Shown here: piece after piece, positions 5,987-12,913 of the stretch
Layout of the letters: every line of letters starts with the position of its first letter
Numbering within the stretch: position 1 is the first letter of the stretch
Source: CAZSHG01 sp964606695 [NCBI: uncultured bacterium]
GTDB taxonomy: Bacteria; UBP14; UBA6098
DNA: 27,791 nucleotides
Reading direction: 5' to 3'
Assembly (NCBI GenBank): GCA_964606695.1
Contig: CAZSHG010000036.1
Span: 1 to 27,791 of the forward strand
Notes under the pieces: model-generated
Told to the model about the DNA's origin: nothing
Database searches by the model: none
What the model saw: the letters and a program-made list of their open reading frames with translations, nothing else
Translations under genes and position numbers: made by a program

Positions 5987-8338
5987 ATGTTCGCACGTAA
6001 AATCTTTTTAGCAATGATAATCGCAGGAGGTTTAGTTTATGCGATGCCCGATAACGTCGTTTATCTGGGCGATGGCTCAACCACACCGGTTGTCGAGGTC
6101 GAGGTGATCGACAGAGTCGAGAGCCCCGCGCCGGAATTCCGTCGAACAGCAATCGAAAAACCGGTTATCGAGCCTATGGAAAGCGCGGACACTGTGGACA
6201 TTCGCGTCGCAATTCGTCCCGGAGAGGCTCTTCAGGTCGAAATCGACGCGAGCACTGGCATCTTCAATATAATCCCGCCAAATCACGGCCTGAGCGGGAC
6301 ATGCAGTAGCGCGGTTCAATCCGCGCCGGAATGGATACGCGAGAAACTCGCCCTTCAGCTTCCCCATTTCGGTTCGAAAGCGGATTCCATCGCAAATGAA
6401 ATCCTGTCGGCGTCGGCGGACATCGTCGATGAGGTGGCCTTCGTAGCGGCGAACCTTGCCCCGGAAACCGTCGCGGATCCCCGCTTCGAGGCGGACATCA
6501 TCACGGAAAACGCCGAATGGATCTATCGCCTCGCGGATTCTCTGGCCTATGTCGAACTTGTCGAGGACGCCACGCCCGGCAACGAACGCACCACCACACG
6601 CTATCGGTGCGTCGATCTATCCGCCGACCCGCCAGACACCGTCTGGATGGATGCTCCGCACGAGGTCTATTACTGGTGGGTCGTGCATCCCGTCCTCACC
6701 GATGAAATACTCAAGCGCAGAGACGACGGCACCGAGACGCAACAGCAGACCTATGGCCATCTCTGGCGCGAATACCTCTGGGCCGACCCCGACCCGACTT
6801 TCCCCTATACAGCCGGCGGATACCCATTGCTCGCGGATTACATGCTCCCCTGCCGTTTCCTCTGGTGTCGGCGCGACACGATGCTCACCGGCATGCGCGA
6901 CCGCACCGACGACGACGGCGCGCTAAACGCCCTCGGCAACTGGACTTTCCGCGTCGTGCCAAACCCACCCGTCTCGCCAAGGGGTCTGCAACCTAACCAG
7001 ATTGCTTTCAATCACGGCGGCAACTGTGGTGAAATTCAAGACCTCATGGCCGCCGCCGGACGCACCGCGCTTATTCCCTCCCCCGGAACCGTCGATCCCC
7101 TGGAAGATCACGTCTGGAACGAGTTCTTCGACAACGGATATGAGGACACGTCCTCAACCCTCGGTTGGGCGGGCTTCCCCGCCAGTCAGGTCAACCGGTG
7201 GGATTACGACGGCCACACATACCTCGCACCGCGCTGGGCGGGCTACGACTCCCAACGCGGCGGAAGCAAGGACGTCAGCTTCGTTTACGATTACCGCGGC
7301 GACGGCACGGTTTACAACCGAATCGACCAGTATAGCAGTAGTTGCTCGCTCTCCATCTACGTCCGCGACGCACACAACGACCCGGTGGACGGCGTGACCA
7401 TCTGGCTCTGCTCGGACAGCCCCTACGGCAGTGGTATTTATCTGGGATGTTCCGCCGTTACCGGCTCGGACGGCTACGCGCGTTTCGCCGCGGGCGAGAA
7501 CAACCCCTATTACGGCAAGGCCGTCTGTTCGCTTGGGGAGGATCCCGGCCCCGGCTACGTCTCGGAAATAGTCTCTATGGCGGGCGTGGACGGTTCTTAT
7601 TCCATAACCCTTAACCTCGATGGCAGTCTTCCGCAACTGGAGATCGCACCGGCGGGAGAACCTGCGGACACAATCGATAGGGGCATCATCGTGGAATGGG
7701 AGGTCGTGGGCGAAATCGCGCGAGGCAAAAACCTGCGCACCAGCCAGGAATTGACCTGCTCCGATTATCGTCCCGGAGGCAGAATCACAAGCGCGCTATT
7801 CGATTCGGCTCAGGCGCAAAACTGGCAAGACTCCACGACGGCGCTTGCATGGCTATATCAGGACAGAATCCTCGCGGATACATCCACCTTCATGTTCCCG
7901 GACAGCGGCAAATACACCTTCATCCTGTCGAACCAGCAGGCGCTGACCAACGACCAGATAGTCGAACTGCGTTTCATCGGCATCAACATGACCACGGCTG
8001 TCGAGGAATTCTCCGCGAAACCAGAGGCATTCGAGATTTCCGCCTGGCCGAACCCCTTCAATTCGGCGGTCACCATTGCCATCAGCGGCGTAGGGGCAAT
8101 TCATGAATTGCCCCTACGGGTGGAGATTTACGACGTGGCGGGGCGCAGAGTTTCAACCCTCCGGCCTTCGGCCACCTCCCTTGAAAAGGGAGGCACAGAT
8201 GTTGCCCCCCTTCACAAGGGGGGTCAGGAGGGTTCTTATATCTGGCGCCCCGCCCCAACCCTCCCTTCCGGCGTCTATCTCGTGCGGGCGCGTTTCGACG
8301 GCCAATGCTCCGTAAAACGCGTAGTTTACCTAAAATAA
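5987..8338 (+). CDS. Secreted transglutaminase-like protein with type IX sorting tail
   Basis: This is a 783-aa exported protein with signal peptide MFARKIFLAMIIAGGLVYA|MP. The centre resembles the transglutaminase-like cysteine fold (Transglut_core). It shows NHGGNCGEIQDLMAAAGRTA with candidate nucleophile Cys347, EDHVWNEFF with His375, and Asp406 or Asp408 in the following RWDYDGH as the third residue. The spacing is loose but compatible. Residues about 450-530 resemble a carboxypeptidase-regulatory-like Ig fold (SIYVRDAHNDPVDGVTIWL). The sorting tail (about 680-783) has WPNPFNSAVTI, VEIYDVAGRRVSTL, SGVYLVRARFDG and VVYLK. Two palindromic DNA repeats are inserted in frame inside this tail (8089-8118 and 8155-8234), adding GAIHELP-type and SATSLEKGG...GGQEGS-type loops. 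It stands alone between two intergenic regions. The substrate is unknown; peptidase, amidase or non-catalytic use of the fold are all possible. Confidence 0.8.
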   Translation: MFARKIFLAMIIAGGLVYAMPDNVVYLGDGSTTPVVEVEVIDRVESPAPEFRRTAIEKPVIEPMESADTVDIRVAIRPGEALQVEIDASTGIFNIIPPNHGLSGTCSSAVQSAPEWIREKLALQLPHFGSKADSIANEILSASADIVDEVAFVAANLAPETVADPRFEADIITENAEWIYRLADSLAYVELVEDATPGNERTTTRYRCVDLSADPPDTVWMDAPHEVYYWWVVHPVLTDEILKRRDDGTETQQQTYGHLWREYLWADPDPTFPYTAGGYPLLADYMLPCRFLWCRRDTMLTGMRDRTDDDGALNALGNWTFRVVPNPPVSPRGLQPNQIAFNHGGNCGEIQDLMAAAGRTALIPSPGTVDPLEDHVWNEFFDNGYEDTSSTLGWAGFPASQVNRWDYDGHTYLAPRWAGYDSQRGGSKDVSFVYDYRGDGTVYNRIDQYSSSCSLSIYVRDAHNDPVDGVTIWLCSDSPYGSGIYLGCSAVTGSDGYARFAAGENNPYYGKAVCSLGEDPGPGYVSEIVSMAGVDGSYSITLNLDGSLPQLEIAPAGEPADTIDRGIIVEWEVVGEIARGKNLRTSQELTCSDYRPGGRITSALFDSAQAQNWQDSTTALAWLYQDRILADTSTFMFPDSGKYTFILSNQQALTNDQIVELRFIGINMTTAVEEFSAKPEAFEISAWPNPFNSAVTIAISGVGAIHELPLRVEIYDVAGRRVSTLRPSATSLEKGGTDVAPLHKGGQEGSYIWRPAPTLPSGVYLVRARFDGQCSVKRVVYLK
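8089..8118. repeat. Perfect 30-bp palindrome inserted in coding sequence
   Basis: Arms CGTAGGGGCAATTCA (8089-8103) and TGAATTGCCCCTACG (8104-8118) are exact reverse complements with no loop. The element lies in frame in the sorting tail of the transglutaminase-like gene, between the first and second predicted beta strands. GTAGGGGC palindromes of this type are, from memory, recurrent short intergenic repeats in environmental genomes. Confidence 0.85.
8155..8234. repeat. 80-bp compound palindromic element inserted in coding sequence
   Basis: Terminal inverted repeats AACCCTCC (8155-8162) and GGAGGGTT (8227-8234) enclose three hairpins. They are GGCC-TTC-GGCC (8163-8173), CCTCCCTT-GAA-AAGGGAGG (8175-8193) and CCCCCCTT-CAC-AAGGGGGG (8205-8223). 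The second matches the repeat at the start of the window. The element keeps the reading frame open and encodes a Gly/Lys/Ser-rich loop between the DVAGRRVSTL and YIWRP strands of the sorting tail. Confidence 0.8.
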
Positions 8339-8707
8339 TCCTGTAAACCCCTTATAAAACGTCGCCTGAAGTCGTTGAACACCTTTTACTATCGAATAAT
8401 ATTTATTTTATATTATTAATTATTTTCTTTCTTATTATTTATTTTTCTTTCTTATTCTTATTATTTAAATTCTATCGACTACATTTTATTTTATATCGTT
8501 TATTTATTCTTTACTATTATGGAAATGTGGCTTCCTAATACAATATATTTTTATTACTATCATTTATTTTCTTGTGAAATCGAATAATATCAATATAATT
8601 ATATATGATAAGAAAAAGAAAAAAGTTAATATTATTCAGAGTAATTAGAATGGAAAGAAATTATGTTCAAGCACAATAACTTTCATATAGATAGTAAAGG
8701 AGAATTT
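8339..8707. other. Very AT-rich intergenic island
   Basis: No gene is supported. From about 8385 to 8660 the sequence is almost entirely A and T with a little C on this strand, in sharp contrast to the mixed-composition genes around it. It contains a direct repeat TTTTCTTTCTTATT (8423-8436 and 8443-8456, 20 bp apart) and a good promoter at 8572-8599. The island may be a bent, easily melted regulatory region or a remnant of insertion. Confidence 0.7.
8572..8599 (+). promoter_or_regulatory. Predicted promoter for the 8708 gene
   Basis: TTGTGA (8572-8577), a 16-bp spacer and a perfect TATAAT (8594-8599) are seen. The AT-rich surroundings raise the chance of a fortuitous match, but the spacer equals that of the other promoters in the window. 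The predicted leader is about 100 nt. Confidence 0.5.
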
Positions 8708-9352
8708 ATGGCAAGAATCCGAATTATGGATGATGGCATAGAAAAATATCATGATAGTATCGGGTTTTCGGACATAGAGGTAAACGAGATACTCGAATTT
8801 ATCGAAAATTACATGAAGTTAGGCTACGAAGCGAAGGAAGAAAAGGCGGATATGAAGGAATTTTACGCCGTCGTGAAGTTGGCCAGCAAAAAAGTGCAGA
8901 AAGGGATTTACGCTTGCAGGAAAGCTCTGCGCGGACTATCGCGTCTGGAGGACGGCGACGTGCCGATTTATGTCGAGGAGCGGTTCGAGCTGGACAAAAA
9001 GGTGCCAAAAGACCGCGCCGGATATGTCGCGATGGCGGAGAATATCCTGGAGGGCTATTCTGCGCTTCCAGTCGAACAGCCGGATTTCTACGTCCCGCCT
9101 CCCCCTTTCGAGGCATTGGAAACGGCGTTGAACGAATTGAAAAGCGCGCTGGAAACCTTGTCCAGGGAACGTGCCGAGGCGCGTGCGAAAAAGTCCGAGC
9201 ATCGGCGTATGCGTGCGAAGGGCGAGAATATCATGCGAAATATTTACCATCACGCAATAGCATTCTGGGGCGATGAAGACCCGCGCCTCCTGGAATTGGG
9301 GCTGGTCGATAAATCGGGCATCTGGACATATAAGAAGAAAGAAGGGGAGTGA
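8708..9352 (+). CDS. Helical cytoplasmic protein of unknown function
   Basis: I do not recognise this 214-aa protein. The start at 8708 (MARIRIMDDGIEKYHDS) follows AAAGGAG at 8696-8702. An in-frame ATG at 8663 has only a weak site. There is no signal peptide or membrane segment, unlike nearly all its neighbours. The sequence is mostly predicted helix: residues about 20-85 and 130-200 are Lys/Glu/Arg-rich amphipathic segments, joined by a Pro-rich linker (VPPPPFEAL, about 132-140). The C-terminal part (NIYHHAIAFWGDEDPRLLELGL) has the look of a helical-bundle end followed by a short beta piece (SGIWTYKK). It is single, with its own promoter, and convergent with the next gene. Function is not assigned. 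Confidence 0.75.
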   Translation: MARIRIMDDGIEKYHDSIGFSDIEVNEILEFIENYMKLGYEAKEEKADMKEFYAVVKLASKKVQKGIYACRKALRGLSRLEDGDVPIYVEERFELDKKVPKDRAGYVAMAENILEGYSALPVEQPDFYVPPPPFEALETALNELKSALETLSRERAEARAKKSEHRRMRAKGENIMRNIYHHAIAFWGDEDPRLLELGLVDKSGIWTYKKKEGE

Positions 9353-9366
9353 TAGTCCGCTGTTGC

Positions 9367-9394
9367 CGGTCTCCTCGGCTCCGCTCGGAGACCG
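9367..9394. terminator. Hairpin between convergent genes
   Basis: CGGTCTCC (9367-9374) and GGAGACCG (9387-9394) form a perfect 8-bp stem around a 12-nt loop, in the 87-bp gap between two converging genes. There is no T run on either strand, so it may be a factor-assisted terminator or a small repeat rather than a classic intrinsic terminator. Confidence 0.35.
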
Positions 9395-9439
9395 TAAATT
9401 TGTTCAGCGGCATTAAATTTAAGGGAGGGAAAGGCAATA

Positions 9440-10009
9440 CTATGTCAGGTTGATGAAGGGGATGGGGTTTTTGTCCCAGGTGCGATGCGAGACCAGCCCG
9501 AGTTGCAGGTTAAATTTATCCCACGAGTGGACATAGGACGCGAAGTAGCTTTCGTTTTCTGTGTCGATTTCGTAATTGTAATCGACGGTGATAGCGTTGT
9601 GTTCGTTGAACAGCAGTTCGATGCCTACGGGGATACTGCTGGACATGAGGAGGGTGTAGCCGGAGGTATCGTTTTCGGGGGAGATTTTGCCGTCGGTGAG
9701 GTAGAGGTAATTCGGGCCGGTGTGGAGTTTGAGCCATCCGGTTACCGGCACGGAGATTATCCCGCTGAAAATTAGTGCTGTGCCGTCGGCGTTCAGCAAG
9801 CCGAATATGATTATCAGGGGTTTGATTCCGACCTGCAGATGATCGGTGAGGCCGAAATCGAAGGTGTAGAATCCCACCAGAACCTCGGATTCGCGGAGGG
9901 TATATGCAGTGGGAAGGGTGGTGGTGTAGGTCAGCGGCTGGACGTCGTCGATCACGGCGAGAACCGATATACATGTGGATAGGATTAAAATCGGTATTAT
10001 TGTTTTCAT
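9440..10009 (-). CDS. Small exported protein, possible outer-membrane beta-barrel
   Basis: This 189-aa protein has a signal peptide (MKTIIPILILSTCISVLA|VIDD). The rest is a run of alternating hydrophobic/polar segments with aromatic ends, such as EVLVGFYTFDFGLTDHLQVGIKPLIIIFGLL, WLKLHTGPNYLYL, NAITVDYNYEI and FNLQLGLVSH, typical of an 8-strand barrel. The length suits a small porin-like or OmpA/OmpW-like barrel, but no family motif was recognised. A GAGG ribosome site precedes ATG 10009, and a good promoter lies at 10028-10055. It is divergent from the large barrel-OmpA fusion gene, 165 bp away, which may reflect co-ordinate envelope expression. Confidence 0.7.
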   Translation of the reverse strand: MKTIIPILILSTCISVLAVIDDVQPLTYTTTLPTAYTLRESEVLVGFYTFDFGLTDHLQVGIKPLIIIFGLLNADGTALIFSGIISVPVTGWLKLHTGPNYLYLTDGKISPENDTSGYTLLMSSSIPVGIELLFNEHNAITVDYNYEIDTENESYFASYVHSWDKFNLQLGLVSHRTWDKNPIPFINLT

Positions 10010-10027
10010 GATGAACCTCGCTGGCTA

Positions 10028-10055
10028 AAAATACATTGGAAAATGGTTTAGTCAA
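10028..10055 (-). promoter_or_regulatory. Predicted promoter for the small exported protein
   Basis: Read on the minus strand, TTGACT (10055-10050) is followed after 16 bp by TATTTT (10033-10028). This would start transcription about 10-15 nt before the GAGG site of the gene at 10009. Confidence 0.5.
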
Positions 10056-10116
10056 TAGTTATCGTAGATTTTTTCAGCTCGTAACGAGATTTTAATTGGC
10101 TTATTTTTCTTTATCC

Positions 10117-10144
10117 TTGCATAAAAGACCTTTCCATATATAAT
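10117..10144 (+). promoter_or_regulatory. Predicted promoter for the barrel-OmpA/giant protein operon
   Basis: TTGCAT (10117-10122), a 16-bp spacer and TATAAT (10139-10144) are present. The form matches the promoter at 396-423. Transcription would begin near 10151, with GGAG at 10164-10167 serving the ATG at 10175. Confidence 0.65.
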
Positions 10145-10174
10145 ATATAGATTGAAACGTTTTGGAGAATAGAT

Positions 10175-12913
10175 ATGAAAAAGAGATATCTGTTTCTGAT
10201 ATTAATTATCGTGGTTGCGGTTTTGGGCGAGCACTATCCGCGTGCTCAGGCAATCGGCGGCACCGGTGTGGTTCTTACCGAGGGCGGGGCTTTTCTCGGT
10301 TCCAATCCTTCGGGGATAGCTTTCGAGCGCAATCATATTTTTTATCTGTCGCTTTACACGCCCTATATGGGCATCGGCGACGCGATGTGGCGTGGGGCTG
10401 TGGGTTACGCCCACCATTTCCGGGCATTCGACGCCGGTATCGATATCCAGCAGTTCCAGTCCGAGATGGTTCTTCGCGGCGATCTTGGTCTGACTATCAC
10501 GAAGAGATTCGGGAAATTCGCCGTGGGATTGCGCCCGACATTTATCCTCGACAGTTACAAAAAGGGAAATTTTCATTACGTCGAGGGCGACGACCCTAAC
10601 GATCCGTTGTTGACGGATAACACGGCGAATTTCGGAATCAGCGGGGATTTTGGATTATATTATCGACCTTCCCAAAAAATTTCTGTCGCTGTAATGGCGG
10701 AAAATATCCTCGACCCGAACATGGCGCTTTCTACTACTGACGAGAGCAAAACGGGAATGAGTTTCTCGCTTGGAGCGGCTTATTCGTTCGGGAGGATCGG
10801 GATGGCATACGCTCGGGGCGGTTATGCGATGGAATCTGCGGACGGCAACGAAATAAACTACGGCGCGGGGTTCGAATCCAATGCCGTCCATCCGAATCTG
10901 GATTTACGCGGGGGATTTTCGCAATCGGACGCCAACCTGGGATTGGGTTTTCACTTACCGACGGATTTACCTCTTCGAGTGGATTACACGTTTAGCTATC
11001 CTCTAAGCGATTTAAGAAGGGCGGCCACGAGTCATCGTCTGGCGCTTGTCGGCGAGATCAGGCCTATCGTGAAATTCCCCGATCTGGCAGTTTCGGCGGC
11101 TATCGATGGAGAGAATTATCCTGTTGGAGATTCCACGACCATCTCGGTCGAAATATCGAATATCAGATTAAAAACCAACGACGTCGAGGTTGTGCTGGAA
11201 CTCGACGACGGAACAGAAATAGCGAGAACGCAATTCGATAAAATCGAACCGGATGAAATTGTCGAATGGACATCGAAAATCGCCCTGGATAGCGAACGCG
11301 AATGGAATTTCTTCCTGAAGGTCGATCCTATCGATGCTATCGAAGAAAGCGATGAGACGAATAATACGGCTTCCGTTTTAGCGAACAGCTATTCGATTCC
11401 AGACGTTCAGGTTAACGCTACGCCGGAAGTTTTGAAAGTCCAGACGGTGGATTACGTTTATCAGGATGAATCCATAGTGCCGGCGGTGTTTTTCGAGACA
11501 GGAAAAGCTGAAATCGACGGTCGGTTCGATCCCCTGCTGGATTTATTATCGCAGAGACTTATCGAGAATCCCGATGCGAAGTTCATCGTGGATGGATATT
11601 ACGACCCGGTTACGGAAGAGGGCCAGGTGGAACTCGCCGAACAAAGGGCGAATAATCTTGTGAATGCGCTGGTTTCCCGCGCGCCCGAGGTCGCGGACAG
11701 GATAAGTATCGGCGAAATCCCTGAGGATAAAAAGCGTGTGGATAGAGTAAGTCAGTTCGACCAATACCAGACCTGGATCGACGAGGAGAATCGACGCGCG
11801 GAAATCGCGGTGGAGTTTCCGGAATTTCGCACCGAAATCGACCCGTCGAGCTTTACGAAAACCGACGCCGACGCGATAGTATCGAAAATACAGGAATACT
11901 TAAGGCGTAATCCGCTTGTAGTCGGAGTTATAAGGAGTTCGGATATAGACCGCAAATTGACAAATGCCTTAAACGACGCTTTTTCGGCGAAAGAAGTCCT
12001 GAAATCCGAATTGCCGGACTATTTACGACCGCAGATACTCGCGGGCGCGTCCGATCTTGTGGAAAAGGGCAAAACGGAATTCCTGCTTTCGGGCGATGGA
12101 ATCCTGTATCGCCCCAAGGAAATTCATTCCGCGCTGAGTTATGAACCTCAGGTTTTCGCGGATTGCCGTATCGATTTGAATATCGATTATCCCCTCGATA
12201 TATCTACATGGCGTGTTTATCTGGCGGAAGTGGGTGGCAAACCGCTTTTTGATATTCAATCCGGCGAGGGATCGCCACCGAATTACGTCAAATGGGACTG
12301 GCGCGATCCCGAAGGCGGGCTTCTCCCCTTCGGACAGAAATTCGATATATGTATCGAAGTAAAGGATGGCTTTGGACGAACGGCGTCGGCGTGCACGGAG
12401 GGAGTCGGCACGGAGGTTACTCGCCTCGAGGAACGAACGGATCGGCTATTACTGGTGCAGTTCGTTTTCGACGCTCCGGCGGCACAATCGAATTATCTCC
12501 AGGATAGGTTAGAAGAAGTCGCGCGACATATCATAGAGCATGGTTCGAGGGAGGGTGTTAAGCTGGACGCCGAATTACAGGGGCACACGGATGAAATCGG
12601 CGGCGAGAGACGAAATATGGAATTGTCCCGGGAACGCGCGAAAACTGTCAAAATAAGGCTTAGAGCGTATATGCGGAGTATTCTGGGACTCGAAAACGAC
12701 GATGCTCTCGACAACTGGATGGTGGAAAACGACATATCATTGGTTAGTAAGGGTTACGGATCGACAAGACCTTATACATTGGATTTATGGGTAGGTGGCG
12801 AATTGCGCAAGGTCGAGGTGGGCAATAATTCGCTTCCTGAGGGGCGGAATATCAATCGAAGGGTGTTAGTCGTGATACATGAGACCAACGAGAAGGGGGA
12901 CGAAGATGAATAG
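10175..12913 (+). CDS. Outer-membrane barrel (PorV/PorP-like) fused to CARDB and two OmpA-like domains
   Basis: This 912-aa protein has a signal peptide (MKKRYLFLILIIVVAVLG|EH). Residues about 20-300 resemble PorV/PorQ/PorP-type barrels: ARAQAIGGTG-like start, FLGSNPSGIAFERN, then many aromatic beta strands. A CARDB-like Ig domain (about 305-410) has FPDLAVSAAI and ESDETNNTA. An OmpA-like domain follows (about 435-548; VPAVFFETGKAEID, AEQRANNLVNAL, WIDEENRRAEI). Next come a helical region (about 560-650), an Ig-like region (about 660-755) and a second OmpA-like domain (about 758-905). The latter has QFVFDAP, GHTDEIGGERRNMELSRERAKTV, SKGYGSTRPY and NINRRVLVVI, with the Asp and Arg positions used for peptidoglycan binding. 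It shares an 8-nt overlap with the giant gene downstream. The role as envelope anchor or exporter partner is inferred. Confidence 0.8.
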   Translation: MKKRYLFLILIIVVAVLGEHYPRAQAIGGTGVVLTEGGAFLGSNPSGIAFERNHIFYLSLYTPYMGIGDAMWRGAVGYAHHFRAFDAGIDIQQFQSEMVLRGDLGLTITKRFGKFAVGLRPTFILDSYKKGNFHYVEGDDPNDPLLTDNTANFGISGDFGLYYRPSQKISVAVMAENILDPNMALSTTDESKTGMSFSLGAAYSFGRIGMAYARGGYAMESADGNEINYGAGFESNAVHPNLDLRGGFSQSDANLGLGFHLPTDLPLRVDYTFSYPLSDLRRAATSHRLALVGEIRPIVKFPDLAVSAAIDGENYPVGDSTTISVEISNIRLKTNDVEVVLELDDGTEIARTQFDKIEPDEIVEWTSKIALDSEREWNFFLKVDPIDAIEESDETNNTASVLANSYSIPDVQVNATPEVLKVQTVDYVYQDESIVPAVFFETGKAEIDGRFDPLLDLLSQRLIENPDAKFIVDGYYDPVTEEGQVELAEQRANNLVNALVSRAPEVADRISIGEIPEDKKRVDRVSQFDQYQTWIDEENRRAEIAVEFPEFRTEIDPSSFTKTDADAIVSKIQEYLRRNPLVVGVIRSSDIDRKLTNALNDAFSAKEVLKSELPDYLRPQILAGASDLVEKGKTEFLLSGDGILYRPKEIHSALSYEPQVFADCRIDLNIDYPLDISTWRVYLAEVGGKPLFDIQSGEGSPPNYVKWDWRDPEGGLLPFGQKFDICIEVKDGFGRTASACTEGVGTEVTRLEERTDRLLLVQFVFDAPAAQSNYLQDRLEEVARHIIEHGSREGVKLDAELQGHTDEIGGERRNMELSRERAKTVKIRLRAYMRSILGLENDDALDNWMVENDISLVSKGYGSTRPYTLDLWVGGELRKVEVGNNSLPEGRNINRRVLVVIHETNEKGDEDE
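12893..12899 (+). promoter_or_regulatory. Ribosome binding site deciding the start at 12906
   Basis: AAGGGGG lies 6 nt before ATG 12906, inside the end of the upstream gene. The start codon overlaps the upstream stop within ATGAATAG (12906-12913), so the two genes are likely translationally coupled. Confidence 0.75.

Noticed and set aside
8663-8707. Upstream start (ATG 8663) for the helical protein
   Set aside because: Only a weak ribosome site precedes it, while ATG 8708 has AAAGGAG at ideal distance.
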